Shown piece by piece: positions 1-7,859 of a stretch of 64,000 nt of DNA (its first letter is position 1; every line of letters begins with the position of its first letter). A model generated the notes under the pieces. That model was not told the origin of the DNA. It worked only from the letters and a program-made list of their open reading frames with translations, and did no database searches. The position numbers and the translations under genes are program-made. The DNA is taken from positions 1 to 64,000 of the forward strand of contig JAIEMQ010000004.1 of assembly GCA_019752015.1 (NCBI GenBank), in the 5' to 3' direction. The stretch is from Cyanobacteriota bacterium. Its GTDB lineage: Bacteria > Acidobacteriota > Vicinamibacteria > Vicinamibacterales > UBA2999.

Positions 1-204
1 CCGATCACCAGGGCCACAGAAAGCTCAGAACGCACCGATCACCAGGGCCACAGAAAGCTCAGAACGCACCGATCACCAGGGCCACAGAAAGCTCAGAACG
101 CGCCGATCACCAGGGCCACAGAAAGCTCAGAACGCACCGATCACCAGGGCCACAGAAAGCTCAGAACGCACCGATCACCGGGGCCACAGAAGGCGCAGAC
201 GGCA
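1..204. repeat. 34-bp tandem minisatellite, six copies
   Basis: Six contiguous units of 34 bp start at 1, 35, 69, 103, 137 and 171. The first five are nearly identical and the last has diverged. There are no spacers, so it is not CRISPR. The array touches the window edge and may continue outside. Up to 258 no gene is seen. Confidence 0.95.
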
Positions 205-258
205 CAGAATAGAAGGCACACATAACCGGGTGCGCTAAGATGAAGCAGGGTCGTCACC

Positions 259-819
259 ATGCCTATCGAACTGCTGAAACGCCGCTTCGATGCCGATGAG
301 TACCAGCGAATGGGACGGGCCGGCATCCTGACCGAGGACGACCGGGTTGAGCTCATCGATGGAGAGATCATCACGATGACTCCCATTGGGCCGCGGCACA
401 ACGCCGCCGTAGACCGCGCCAATCGGACGCTGGTCGGCGTTGTTGGCAATCTTGCGATAGTCCGGGTCCAAGGGTCCGTGCGACTCGACGTGTGGAGTGA
501 GCCAGAGCCTGACCTCGTTCTACTGCGCCCAGTACCCGACTTTTACGCCTCGCGCCTGCCGGGACCAGGCGATATCCTGCTCATTATCGAAATCGCCGAG
601 TCGACCGTTGACTATGACACCGAAGTGAAGGCGAGCCTTTACGCCGCTGCCGACGTACGGGAATACTGGCTCGCCAATCTGACGACGGGCACCGTGACGC
701 GATTCAGCGCGCCCTCCGGAGGCGCGTATCAGCGGCGCCAGCAGCACCGAGCGGGCGAGTCGATCGCCCCCGACGCACTGCCAGGGTGCAGCATCCTGGT
801 TGACGCGCTGCTGGCGTGA
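259..819 (+). CDS. Uma2-family (DUF820) PD-(D/E)XK endonuclease-like protein
   Basis: 186 aa, usual length for Uma2 proteins, which have a restriction-endonuclease-like fold and an unclear cellular role; they are often found in many copies in accessory DNA. Visible core: VELIDGEI near residues 30-37, EPEPDLVLL near 80-88 and IIEIAEST near 108-115 with a lysine about ten residues later, together giving the acidic PD-(D/E)XK-type site. The ATG at 259 is the first good start after the minisatellite. The gene stands alone on its strand ahead of a nucleotidyltransferase gene. Its last codons (DALLA, stop) and the following bases recur at 1720-1755. Family assignment is firm; substrate unknown. Confidence 0.9.
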   Translation: MPIELLKRRFDADEYQRMGRAGILTEDDRVELIDGEIITMTPIGPRHNAAVDRANRTLVGVVGNLAIVRVQGSVRLDVWSEPEPDLVLLRPVPDFYASRLPGPGDILLIIEIAESTVDYDTEVKASLYAAADVREYWLANLTTGTVTRFSAPSGGAYQRRQQHRAGESIAPDALPGCSILVDALLA

Positions 820-837
820 CGACCCTTCTCGCCGAGC
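802..837 (+). repeat. Uma2 3'-end segment, copy 1 of a 36-bp duplication
   Basis: 36 bp spanning the last codons and stop of the Uma2 gene. It matches 1720-1755 with two mismatches. Confidence 0.85.
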
Positions 838-920
838 CTGCGACAGGCACAAGATCTCGACGGTATTGCCGCTGATACCCCACTTGCGCCAGGCCGAGGT
901 CAGGAATCAAACTCAGGCAG

Positions 921-1424
921 ATGGCAAAGACGTCAGTGCACCCGATCTACGGCCAACTGATCGAGGAGGCCGCCGCGGCCTGCCGGCGCCACTATGGTGC
1001 CCGGCTCGTCAGTGTCGCGGTCTTCGGATCAGTGGCCCGCGGAACGCCATCCGCGGATTCCGATATCGATCTCCTCATCGTCGCCGACCCGCTGCCGACA
1101 GGCAGGGTCGCGCGGTCGGCTGAGTTCGCCGCCGTGGAGCAATCTCTGGCCGAGCCGCTTTTGCGCGCTGAACGGATCGGACTCCACCCAACCTTCTCCG
1201 CCGTCTTCAAGACCCGGTCCGAGGTGGCGGCGGGCAGCCCGCTCTTTCTCGACATGCTCGACGATGCACGAATCGTGGTCGACCGCGGCGGCTTCCTGCG
1301 CGGAGCGTTTGCCGCGTTTGCCGCTCGTCTTGCCCGGCTGGGGTCCCGCCGGGTGTGGCGAGGGGATCATTGGTTCTGGGATCTCAAACCCGACTACAAG
1401 CCTGGCGAGGTCTTCGAGCTGTGA
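921..1424 (+). CDS. MNT-type nucleotidyltransferase domain protein (antitoxin-like)
   Basis: 167 aa. The pol-beta-type motif runs GSVARG (36-41) to SDIDLL (47-52), with D48 and D50 as the probable metal ligands. Proteins of this kind pair with HEPN toxins and can silence them by adding nucleotides (established for MntA/HepT). The next gene is a HEPN protein whose GTG start overlaps this stop (GTGA), so the two are translationally coupled. The product is longer than minimal MntA and carries an Arg-rich C-terminal part of unknown role. The actual reaction here is inferred. Confidence 0.85.
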   Translation: MAKTSVHPIYGQLIEEAAAACRRHYGARLVSVAVFGSVARGTPSADSDIDLLIVADPLPTGRVARSAEFAAVEQSLAEPLLRAERIGLHPTFSAVFKTRSEVAAGSPLFLDMLDDARIVVDRGGFLRGAFAAFAARLARLGSRRVWRGDHWFWDLKPDYKPGEVFEL

Positions 1425-1720
1425 CCAACCGCTCGCTCGCGAAGAGCTACCTGCTCAAAGCGCGGACACGGCTGCTGGTGCTGGAACTGCTGCTGCGCGA
1501 AGAGGCGTACTCCGACGTCGTGCGCGAAGCGCAGGAGCTGGTCGAACTGGCCTTGAAGGGGCTGCTGCGCCATGCCGCTGTCGAGCCTCCAAAATGGCAC
1601 GACGTGGGCGGTACGGTGCGCGAGTTCCACGAGCGCTTTCACTCAATCTCCAGCGACGCGCTCGAGCGCCTGACGGCCGCCTCGTACTGGCTCCGTAAGG
1701 AGCGGGAAGCCGCGCTCTAG
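1421..1720 (+). CDS. HEPN-domain protein, C-terminally truncated
   Basis: 99 aa when started at the GTG at 1421, which overlaps the upstream stop; longer starts lie inside the nucleotidyltransferase gene. The HEPN signature is clear (REAQELVELALKGLLR, then KWHDVGG). Full-length relatives continue for roughly 30 more residues after a conserved LRKERE segment; here the frame stops at REAAL. Directly after the stop lies a 36-bp copy of the 3' end of a Uma2 gene, so the C-terminus was probably lost by recombination. It may be inactive or altered as a toxin. HEPN family firm, truncation by comparison from memory. Confidence 0.8.
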   Translation: MTNRSLAKSYLLKARTRLLVLELLLREEAYSDVVREAQELVELALKGLLRHAAVEPPKWHDVGGTVREFHERFHSISSDALERLTAASYWLRKEREAAL

Positions 1721-1755
1721 ACGCGCTGCTGGCTTGACGACCCTCCTCGCCGAGC
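1720..1755 (+). repeat. Orphan Uma2 3'-end remnant, copy 2 of a 36-bp duplication
   Basis: 34 of 36 bases match 802-837. In the frame beginning at 1717 it would read LDALLA and stop, as at the end of the Uma2 gene. It marks a junction directly behind the truncated HEPN gene. Confidence 0.8.
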
Positions 1756-1792
1756 GTGGTGGAATACCGGACCGGAAGCGTAGAATGCCGTA

Positions 1793-2167
1793 ATGGAGAT
1801 GCACGTCGCGGGCGTCGCCCGGGAATCCGCAGGCCTGCGGCTGCTGATTCTTCATGGCTCGCGCGCGCGAGGACAGTTCCGTCCCGACAGCGATTGGGAC
1901 TTCGCCTATATTGCCGATGCCACGTTCGATCCGGACCTGTTGCTCGCCAGGTTGAGCGAAACGCTCGGCGACAAGATCGACCTCGCTGATCTCGATCGTG
2001 CTTCCGCGCTGCTTCGCTTCAAAGCCGCCGCGGAAGGCCGGGCGCTGTTCGAGTCGGAACGCGGGATCTTCGATCGGTTTCGGCTGACGGCGATCCAGAC
2101 GTGGTGCGACATGCAGCCGGTGCTGTCCAGGGCCTACGGCGCCGCGCTGGCAAGGGCGGCGCAATGA
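1793..2167 (+). CDS. mntA: Minimal nucleotidyltransferase, MntA-like antitoxin
   Basis: 124 aa. GSRARG (22-27) and DSDWDF (32-37) form the nucleotidyltransferase core, with D34 and D36 as metal-binding residues. In type VII toxin-antitoxin pairs MntA inactivates HepT by AMPylation. The stop overlaps the ATG of the next gene (ATGA at 2164-2167), which is HepT-like, matching the usual gene pair. A C-terminal helical part (LTAIQTWCDMQPVL) fits this small family. Function is inferred from pairing and motif. Confidence 0.85.
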   Translation: MEMHVAGVARESAGLRLLILHGSRARGQFRPDSDWDFAYIADATFDPDLLLARLSETLGDKIDLADLDRASALLRFKAAAEGRALFESERGIFDRFRLTAIQTWCDMQPVLSRAYGAALARAAQ

Positions 2168-2601
2168 GCCCGATCGATCGCGCGGTGCTCGCCGAGCGGA
2201 CAGCCGCCATCACTCGCCACCTGGATCGGGTCGCCAGCCGGCTTCCATCCGAGGCGAGCGGCCTGGTCGCCGCGACCGATACCTCCGACGCCGTGATTCT
2301 GCACTTGTGGCAGGCCACCCAGGGCGCAATCGATCTGGCGGTCTCGGCGAGCGTGCAACTCGGCTACGGTTCACCCTCGACGTACGCAGAGGCATTCCGG
2401 CTGCTGCAACACAAAGGCGTGATCGAACAGGCGCTCGCGGACAAACTGGTCCGGGCCGCCGGGTTCAGAAACATCGTCGCACACGCCTACGACGCACTCG
2501 ACATGGGCCGCGTCTACCGCGCGGCGAAGGAGGGACCAGCCGACCTTCGCGCCTTCCTCCAGGCCCTTGCCAGGATCGTGTCAGAGGAGCGACATGGCTG
2601 A
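2164..2601 (+). CDS. hepT: HepT-like HEPN (DUF86) toxin
   Basis: 145 aa from the ATG that overlaps the mntA stop. The HEPN RNase motif R-x4-H followed by Y is present as RNIVAHAY (R102, H107, Y109). HepT proteins cleave RNA and are held inactive by the paired nucleotidyltransferase. All motif residues are intact, unlike the neighbouring truncated HEPN protein. The end overlaps the start of fcl by 8 bp, so transcription may run on into that gene. Confidence 0.85.
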   Translation: MSPIDRAVLAERTAAITRHLDRVASRLPSEASGLVAATDTSDAVILHLWQATQGAIDLAVSASVQLGYGSPSTYAEAFRLLQHKGVIEQALADKLVRAAGFRNIVAHAYDALDMGRVYRAAKEGPADLRAFLQALARIVSEERHG

Positions 2602-3559
2602 GGAGATGAATCTCACGTCCCGGATTTTTGTCGCCGGTCATCGCGGCCTCGTCGGCTCGGCTGTCCTTCGCCGGCTCGAGCAGATCGGCTTCGAGCACAT
2701 TCTCACGGCGACCCGCGATCAGCTCGATCTGCGCGACCAGGCCGCGGTGAACTACTGGTTCCGCGCCAATCGGCCTGAATATGTTTATCTCGTCGCCGGC
2801 ACCGTCGGCGGCATCATGGCGAACTCGACGCGGCCGGCGGAGTTCATTTACGACAACATGATGATCCACGCCACGGTGGTGCACTCGGCACACCTGTTTG
2901 GCGTGAAGAAACTCTTGTATCTCGGCAGCTCCTGCATTTATCCGCGACTCGCAATGCAACCGATGAAGGAAGAGGAGTTGCTCGCGGGTCCGCTCGAGCC
3001 GACGAACGAAGCGTACGCGATTGCGAAGATCGCCGGCATCAAGCTCTGCCAGTCGTATCGCCAGCAGTACGGCTGCGACTTCATCTCGGCGATGCCAACC
3101 AATCTCTACGGGCCGAATGACAATTTCGATTTGACCGCGTCACACGTGCTGCCGGCGATGATTCGGAAGTTCCATGACGCGCGTGAGGAGAAGCGGAAGG
3201 ACGTCACGATCTGGGGAACCGGCCGGCCGCGCCGCGAGTTCCTTCACGTGGACGATCTCGCCGATGCGTGCGTGTTCCTGATGAACAACTACGACGAGGC
3301 AATGCACATCAACGTCGGCACCGGCGAGGACGTCTCGATCGCCGAGCTGGCCGAAATGGTGAAGCGAGTCGTGTACCCGTCGGCGACGATCGTCTACGAC
3401 ACGACCAAGCCGGACGGCACGCCTCGAAAGCTGCTGGATGTGTCGCGGCTGCACGCGCTCGGATGGCGCCACCACATGTCGCTCGGCGAGGGAGTCGAAC
3501 ACACCTACAACTGGTTCCTCGCCAATCACGCCTCGGCTCGAGGAGTGTCTACCGCTTAG
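2594..3559 (+). CDS. fcl: GDP-L-fucose synthase
   Basis: 321 aa from ATG 2594, preceded by an AGAGGAG ribosome site; upstream starts would lie inside hepT. Extended SDR: VAGHRGLVGS (13-22) binds NADP, GSSCIYP (111-117) holds the catalytic Ser and Cys, and Y141-x3-K145 completes the site. The enzyme turns GDP-4-keto-6-deoxymannose into GDP-L-fucose for surface polysaccharide. The partner gmd is not in the window, and the gene sits oddly behind a toxin-antitoxin pair. Length matches the family. Confidence 0.93.
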   Translation: MAEEMNLTSRIFVAGHRGLVGSAVLRRLEQIGFEHILTATRDQLDLRDQAAVNYWFRANRPEYVYLVAGTVGGIMANSTRPAEFIYDNMMIHATVVHSAHLFGVKKLLYLGSSCIYPRLAMQPMKEEELLAGPLEPTNEAYAIAKIAGIKLCQSYRQQYGCDFISAMPTNLYGPNDNFDLTASHVLPAMIRKFHDAREEKRKDVTIWGTGRPRREFLHVDDLADACVFLMNNYDEAMHINVGTGEDVSIAELAEMVKRVVYPSATIVYDTTKPDGTPRKLLDVSRLHALGWRHHMSLGEGVEHTYNWFLANHASARGVSTA

Positions 3560-3749
3560 CCGATTCGACCGCCTTCAAGACCGACTTCTGCGGAACGAAG
3601 TCGTCCTCTTCCTCCCACGTCACGCGCGCCGTCCACAGGCATTTCTTGCAGGTGACGCGCTTCCTCCCCGTAAATATGCGCAGCAGGCGATCGAACACGC
3701 TCGATCGCGTACGGACAACATTCATCGATCCGCAACGCCAGCAGGTCAC
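3549..3749 (-). CDS. Small zinc-ribbon-like protein
   Basis: 66 aa, basic. Two CxxC knuckles (MTCWRC at the start and CKKC near residues 34-37) suggest one zinc ribbon. Convergent with fcl and overlapping its end by 11 bp. Not recognised as a named family; function unknown. Cysteine spacing and good codon use argue it is a real gene. Confidence 0.6.
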   Translation of the reverse strand: MTCWRCGSMNVVRTRSSVFDRLLRIFTGRKRVTCKKCLWTARVTWEEEDDFVPQKSVLKAVESAKR

Positions 3750-3759
3750 GATGGACTCC

Positions 3760-4206
3760 TTAACGGCCGTTCGCGGCCTGCAGCTGCAACGCGCGCTCGA
3801 TGGTGGATATCGCGCGCTTCGCGGAGCCCGGCGTCAGGTCGGCCGCCATGATCGAGACGATGTATTCGTCGCCGCTCACCGAGACGATGAGCAGCGCGCG
3901 GCCGCCGTTGACGGTCGCGACGCGCTTGATGCGCGCCAGGTCCAGCTCCCAGTCAGCCTGGCCAATCTGTTCGGTGAAGGTCAGCTTGTTGTCGCGCAGC
4001 TTGAGGACACCGATCAAGCGGCCGCCCTTCGACTCGCGGGCGTCTTCGCTCATCGAAGCCGGCCGCTCGCTCAGGGCAGGCAGCCACTCCGCCATCCACA
4101 GCGCGCGCGGCGAGTCCGCGGCGAAGACAATGGTCGGAACCGCGAGAACACCGAGAAACTGCACGGTCAACGCCAGCCGAATAATCCAAAGCGAGCTGTT
4201 TTTCAT
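3760..4206 (-). CDS. Hypothetical secreted protein
   Basis: 148 aa from ATG 4206. An upstream ATG at 4233 lies inside the likely -10 box, and GAGGG before 4206 is a fair ribosome site. The first 32 residues form a signal peptide ending near VFAAD. The rest has alternating strands (GRLIGVLKLRDNKLTF, ALLIVSVSGDEYIVSI) and no named domain. Downstream of it on the same strand, 10 bp away, lies the zinc-ribbon gene, so they may be co-transcribed. The bases encoding LPALSERP resemble one arm of a palindrome family seen elsewhere in the window. Confidence 0.65.
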   Translation of the reverse strand: MKNSSLWIIRLALTVQFLGVLAVPTIVFAADSPRALWMAEWLPALSERPASMSEDARESKGGRLIGVLKLRDNKLTFTEQIGQADWELDLARIKRVATVNGGRALLIVSVSGDEYIVSIMAADLTPGSAKRAISTIERALQLQAANGR

Positions 4207-4230
4207 GTGCAAAGCCCTCGACAACCGAAG

Positions 4231-4258
4231 CATATAATGTCCTATAATGTCATGTCAA
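4231..4258 (-). promoter_or_regulatory. Sigma70-type promoter for the 3760-4206 gene
   Basis: On the minus strand TTGACA (4258-4253) is followed after 16 bp by TATATG (4236-4231). A start near 4224 would leave a leader of about 18 nt before ATG 4206. Confidence 0.55.
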
Positions 4259-4307
4259 TATATGACTAAAAACACAAATAAGACAGTGTGCAGGGGTGTG
4301 CACATTC

Positions 4308-4496
4308 GGGTGCCTGAGTGCTTGGGTGCCTGAGTGCCTGGGGTGCCTGAGTGCCTGGGTGCCTGAGTGCCTGGGGTGCCTGAGTGCCTGGGGTGCCTGA
4401 GTGCCTGGGGTGCCTGAGTGCCTGGGGTGCCTAGTGCCTGGGGGTGCCTGGGTGCCTGAGTGCCTGGGTGCCAAAGGTGCCTGGGTGCCTGAGTGC
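4308..4496. repeat. Tandem array of about 18-bp units (GTGCCTGAGTGCCTGGG)
   Basis: About ten degenerate copies with 1-bp length changes between units. With the promoter above, this fills the gene-free interval 4207-4521. No gene or stable RNA is seen in it. Confidence 0.95.
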
Positions 4497-4521
4497 AATT
4501 GTTAAGATTCAGTAGGAATTG

Positions 4522-5298
4522 ATGCCGCTACGCGTTGGGTTTGATTTGGACGGCACCGTGGCCGATATGTTCTCCGCCCTGCACCGCGAGGCCGTGAAAC
4601 TGTTCGGCGAGGAAGTGCTGCGCAAGGCCGCGTACAAACAAAAGCCGGGAGCCGGGAACCGGGAGCCGGGAGCCGATAGCGCGGCCGAAGAAACCCTCAT
4701 CAACAAAGCGGCGGATGAATCAGCAAAGCCGGAAGACGATCAGGCTCCGGCAATGCAGGAGCTCCACCTGACATCGCGGCAACAGTCGCAGCTGTGGGAC
4801 CACGTCAAGCAGATGGAAAATTTCTGGACGACGCTCCCCGAGCTCGAGCCGGGCATCATCTCGCGCATTGCGAAGACCGCGCACGATCGGCGATGGGAGA
4901 TCATCTTCCTGACGACGAGACCGGCGACGGCCGGCGACCTGGTGCAGATACAGTCGCAGCAATGGCTCGCCGCGCACGGCTTCCCTTACCCGAGCGTGTT
5001 TGTCGTCCAGCGATCGCGCGGCAGGATCGCCGACGCGCTTCACCTCGATGCGTTCGTCGACGATCGCCCGGAAAACTGTCTCGACATCGCCGTCGAATCG
5101 AAAGCCAAAGTGATCCTGGTGTGGCACGGCCATCCAAAGGACGTTCCCGCGGGCGCGAAGCGCCTCGGCGTGCGGCCGGTGACCACGATCAGCGAAGCGC
5201 TTGCATTACTCGAGCAGCTCGACGACATCCGCAAGCAACCGAGCTTGATGAAGTCGCTCAAGCGGGCGTTGGGAAGGGAGAATCTGGTGGTCTGGTGA
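4522..5298 (+). CDS. HAD-superfamily phosphatase, 5'(3')-nucleotidase-like
   Basis: 258 aa from ATG 4522; TTG 4519 precedes it directly and a TAGGA box lies upstream. Motif I is GFDLDGTVADM (near 6-16) with nucleophile and acid Asp, motif II is FLTTRP (near 132-137) and the acidic motif IV is FVDDRPENC. The cap region is unusually long and polar, and contains KPGAGNREPGADS encoded by a GCCGGGA heptamer array (4644-4678), so part of it is repeat-derived. Likely acts on nucleotides or similar phosphate esters; substrate not determined. Octamer-like T-rich repeats follow the stop. Confidence 0.75.
   Translation: MPLRVGFDLDGTVADMFSALHREAVKLFGEEVLRKAAYKQKPGAGNREPGADSAAEETLINKAADESAKPEDDQAPAMQELHLTSRQQSQLWDHVKQMENFWTTLPELEPGIISRIAKTAHDRRWEIIFLTTRPATAGDLVQIQSQQWLAAHGFPYPSVFVVQRSRGRIADALHLDAFVDDRPENCLDIAVESKAKVILVWHGHPKDVPAGAKRLGVRPVTTISEALALLEQLDDIRKQPSLMKSLKRALGRENLVVW
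4644..4678 (+). repeat. Coding heptamer array, unit GCCGGGA, five units
   Basis: Five 7-bp units, the third with A for G and the last diverged. Same sequence family as 22000-22035. Gain or loss of one unit would shift the frame of the HAD gene. Confidence 0.9.
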
Positions 5299-5370
5299 TT
5301 TGGTGATTTTGGGATTTGTTAACGTTGAATTTTGTGATTTGGTGATTTAGATGATTTCATTTGGTGATTG
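5284..5370. repeat. Degenerate TTTGGTGA-type array between convergent genes
   Basis: Repeated TGGTGATTT units span the end of the HAD gene and the end of the Dabb gene. They supply the last residues (NEII) and the stop of the latter. Confidence 0.8.
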
Positions 5371-5682
5371 TCGTTCGAAGTCGTACGCCAGGACCGCTTC
5401 TGCAGACGTAAACAGCATCTTGCCGAGTTCGTCGTGCGCGGGGTGATCGAGATAGACGCGTAACTCCGCTTCGGATTCGAATTCGAGAATGGCCGCGTAC
5501 TCATAGTGCTCGGCCATTTGTGTTTCATAGCCCGGACGATTGAGGAGGATGCGCCTGCCGATCGTGAAGCGCTTGATCTGCGGAATGCCGTCGATGGCGC
5601 GCTGCAGCGCGCTCACCATGTCGGCACGCTGCGCCGCCGTCATCGACGGCTTGGGACGAAACAGAACGACGTGGGAAATCAT
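5347..5682 (-). CDS. Dabb-family (stress-responsive A/B barrel) protein
   Basis: 111 aa. MISHVVLFRPKP at the start, the central GIPQIKRFTIGRR and the AAILEFESEAELRVYLDHPAH segment are typical of the dimeric alpha-beta barrel Dabb family. Length is normal. Members range from stress proteins to cyclases and no substrate can be read from sequence. It is convergent with the HAD gene; its C-terminal residues and stop come from the T-rich repeat array. Confidence 0.85.
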   Translation of the reverse strand: MISHVVLFRPKPSMTAAQRADMVSALQRAIDGIPQIKRFTIGRRILLNRPGYETQMAEHYEYAAILEFESEAELRVYLDHPAHDELGKMLFTSAEAVLAYDFERQSPNEII

Positions 5683-5754
5683 TTCAGATCCCGGATGGCG
5701 GATGGCTGATCGAATTGCCGATCGGGGGCCGTCGGATTACCATTGGTACCGGGA

Positions 5755-6021
5755 ATGTTGCCTGACTCCATGCGGCGGCTGTTCTGGGACATCGACACTC
5801 GAACATTCGATCCGAAGGCCTTTCCACGATACACGATCGAACGCATCCTCGAATACGGCGATCCGCCGGCCGTGGAGTGGTTACGCTCCTCGTTCCCGAG
5901 AGACGCGATCGCGTCAGCTGTTCGCACCAGCCGCCGCCTGTCGCCGCGCTCGGCGACCTTCTGGGCCTTGATCCTCGACCTGCCGCAATCTCAGGTACGA
6001 GCGCTGCAGCAAGTCCCGTAG
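5755..6021 (+). CDS. DUF6922-like antitoxin partner of an AbiEii-type toxin
   Basis: 88 aa from ATG 5755. MRRLFWDIDTRTFDP, a central ILEYGDPPAVEWL and the ending SRRLSPRSATFWALIL match the small DUF6922-type proteins that precede AbiEii-like nucleotidyltransferases. The next gene starts 16 bp later and is such a toxin. Role as antitoxin is inferred from position. TTG 5743 is a possible alternative start. Confidence 0.75.
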   Translation: MLPDSMRRLFWDIDTRTFDPKAFPRYTIERILEYGDPPAVEWLRSSFPRDAIASAVRTSRRLSPRSATFWALILDLPQSQVRALQQVP

Positions 6022-6037
6022 ATCTTGGAATTCGCGT

Positions 6038-6679
6038 GTGAGACAACACCAGGCGGAGTGGCACGAAGAGGTACTGCCCGCCGGATGGCTGTCCGCGGCC
6101 GGGGAATTACGCCGCTGTGGCGCGGCCGACCGGTTCTATCTGGCGGGTGGCACAGGCCTGGCCTTGCAGCTGGGACACCGGATTTCCGTCGACCTGGATC
6201 TGTTCACGCCCCGCCACTTCGAACCACACAAGCTGCGCGACAGTTTGCGCCACGCGCCGGGCTTTCGTGTGGAGCAGATTGCCGAAGATACGCTTCACGG
6301 TGCCGTCGACGGCGTGCAGCTCAGCTTTCTGCATTATCCGTATGCGCTTTTGTTCGGGCCGCGTCAGTTCAAGGGGCTGCACGTCGCGGATGTCCGCGAC
6401 ATCGCGTGCATGAAACTGGATGCGCTGGCGGCCCGGGGCACCCGCCGCGACTTTATCGATCTCTACGCCGTCCTGCGCCGGTTTACGATGCCGGAGTTGC
6501 TGCGGTGGTTCGATCACAAGTACGAGTCGGCTGCTCCGAACCGTGTGCACCTGGCGAAGGCGCTGGCCTACTTTGCCGATGCCGAACAGGAACCCATGCC
6601 ACGGATGTTACAGAACCTCGACTGGCAGGACGTCAAAGACTTCTTCGAGTCCGAGGCGCGGCGCCAGGTCAGCCTGTAG
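6038..6679 (+). CDS. AbiEii/AbiGii-type nucleotidyltransferase toxin
   Basis: 213 aa from GTG 6038. FYLAGGTGLALQLGHR with SVDLDLF (near residues 33-56) is the nucleotidyltransferase core with paired Asp, and MKLDALAARGTRRDFIDLY (near 128-146) is the second conserved block. These enzymes stop growth by modifying RNA (shown for some AbiE toxins) and can give phage protection. Pairs with the small gene just upstream. The next gene is convergent 6 bp away. All motifs intact. Confidence 0.85.
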   Translation: MRQHQAEWHEEVLPAGWLSAAGELRRCGAADRFYLAGGTGLALQLGHRISVDLDLFTPRHFEPHKLRDSLRHAPGFRVEQIAEDTLHGAVDGVQLSFLHYPYALLFGPRQFKGLHVADVRDIACMKLDALAARGTRRDFIDLYAVLRRFTMPELLRWFDHKYESAAPNRVHLAKALAYFADAEQEPMPRMLQNLDWQDVKDFFESEARRQVSL

Positions 6680-6685
6680 CCTGAC

Positions 6686-7378
6686 CTACTCGCCCGTCTT
6701 CTTCTTCTTTGTTTCCCATCGCGTGCGAATGGTCTTCTTGAACTTCGTCCATTTCGCCTTCTTGGCGTCCTTGTACTTCTGTTTCGGATCGCGATGCTCG
6801 CCGCCGGGGCGCCACTTGCTGTCGCGCGGGGCTTCGATGCCCTGGGATTTCTTGTATTCGGCTTTCGGGATCCAGGCGCGCTTTTCGCGGGGCTTGGGAC
6901 CTGGGGCTTGGGGCTTGGGAGTCCAGTCGAGCCCGCCTTCGCGCTTCGCGCTACGGCGAGGTCCTCGGCCTTCGGCCTCGGACTTCTGAAACTTCGGTCG
7001 CCATTCTGGCTTGCGATCGCGATCGAACGAACCCTTCGGCTTCCACTCCGGCTTTTCAGGGCGCCTGGGAGCTGGTGTGAACTCGCCCTTCGGCTTCCAA
7101 TCGAGCTTTTCGCGCGTGTTCTCCCGCTTGCGATCGCGGAAGCCGCCGCGCTGGCGCTCGTCGCCGCGCCGGCCCATTTCGCCGCGCGCGCGCATGGCTT
7201 CCTGCGCATCGACGCGCGAGGGCCACAGCTTGCCGTTCTGAAACCACTGCATCACGGCCGATGGATGCCTCTCCTTCAATCGCTTGAAGGTCGGCAGCAG
7301 GTCTTCCTGCGCCGCGGCGCGAAAGGCGGTGGGCTGCCCGTCGACGATGATGGTCCAGTAGGCGTAGCGCGGAGGCAT
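6686..7378 (-). CDS. Basic low-complexity protein with WKPKG-type repeats
   Basis: 230 aa. The first 70 residues (PPRYAYWTIIVDGQPTAFR... WFQNGKLW) look like a folded domain; the remainder is rich in Lys, Arg and Trp with repeated W-K/R-P-K blocks (DWKPKGEF, EWKPKGSF, EWRPKF, DWTPKP). It may bind nucleic acid, but this is only from composition. Two dispersed repeats lie in frame: the CTTGGGG heptamer array (PQAPGPKPREK) and a palindrome (GRGPRRSAKREGG). No named family. Confidence 0.65.
   Translation of the reverse strand: MPPRYAYWTIIVDGQPTAFRAAAQEDLLPTFKRLKERHPSAVMQWFQNGKLWPSRVDAQEAMRARGEMGRRGDERQRGGFRDRKRENTREKLDWKPKGEFTPAPRRPEKPEWKPKGSFDRDRKPEWRPKFQKSEAEGRGPRRSAKREGGLDWTPKPQAPGPKPREKRAWIPKAEYKKSQGIEAPRDSKWRPGGEHRDPKQKYKDAKKAKWTKFKKTIRTRWETKKKKTGE
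6889..6978. repeat. In-frame heptamer array plus palindromic element inside the WKPKG gene
   Basis: 6889-6923 holds GGGGCTT-type units as at 14203-14256. 6931-6978 holds a CTTCGCGCTTCGCG element related to the 31-bp array at 29680. Confidence 0.75.
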
Positions 7379-7390
7379 GGGGAAAATAGA

Positions 7391-7444
7391 AAGTTAAAAG
7401 TTAAAAGTTAAAAGTTAAAAGTTAAAAGTTAAAAGTTAAAAGTT
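7391..7444. repeat. Heptamer array GTTAAAA, about eight copies
   Basis: Perfect 7-bp units between two minus-strand genes. The VapC frame ends inside it (final LLTFNF and TAA). Because 7 is not a multiple of 3, every forward and reverse frame meets a TAA within the array. Confidence 0.95.
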
Positions 7445-7859
7445 CGACCCTGAGCTTTGGCACCTTGCGGAAGTGGCGTTCGCCGGCAACGCCGACGAGC
7501 ACGCCGTAGTCAAGCCGCTTCGCGATGGCGGCGACCGTCAGATCGTTTGCGGGAATCAATGTGCCAAGGCGACTCAGCTCTCCGAACAACATCCCCCAGG
7601 TCTCGGCTGCCATTGCATCGAACTCGGCGAGCGGGGCGTGAGACGTCAGCGCTTCGATCCGCTTGCGACGGGCGGCTTGCCGGCTGCCGCCTTCAGCCAA
7701 CGCCACCCCGGCCCACATCTCGGCAAGCACAATCACGGGGACAACAACAGGCTCACCGGCAACGGCACTAAGCTGAGGGATCCAATCGCGCTCGTGTTTC
7801 CCCGAGAACCGCGCTCGCTCCACGTCGATCAGCGCACTCGTGTCGACTACGAGTCCCAC
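7422..7859 (-). CDS. vapC: PIN-domain ribonuclease, VapC-type toxin
   Basis: 145 aa. [12 protein letters not shown] (first Asp at 6), [10 protein letters not shown] (Glu near 48) and [12 protein letters not shown] (Asp near 105) form the Mg-dependent PIN site; the fourth acidic position is less clear because the ending reads [15 protein letters not shown]. VapC toxins cut tRNA or rRNA. The start overlaps the antitoxin gene by 13 bp. The last five or so residues and the stop lie in a GTTAAAA heptamer array, so the native end has been replaced or extended. Confidence 0.88.
   Translation of the reverse strand: MGLVVDTSALIDVERARFSGKHERDWIPQLSAVAGEPVVVPVIVLAEMWAGVALAEGGSRQAARRKRIEALTSHAPLAEFDAMAAETWGMLFGELSRLGTLIPANDLTVAAIAKRLDYGVLVGVAGERHFRKVPKLRVELLTFNF

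Noticed and set aside
1-204. CRISPR array
   Set aside because: The 34-bp units are contiguous, with no spacers and no cas genes in the window.
4250-4498. 82-aa minus-strand protein with HSGTQ repeats
   Set aside because: It is only a translation of the 18-bp repeat array, with length changes that break period and no start signals.
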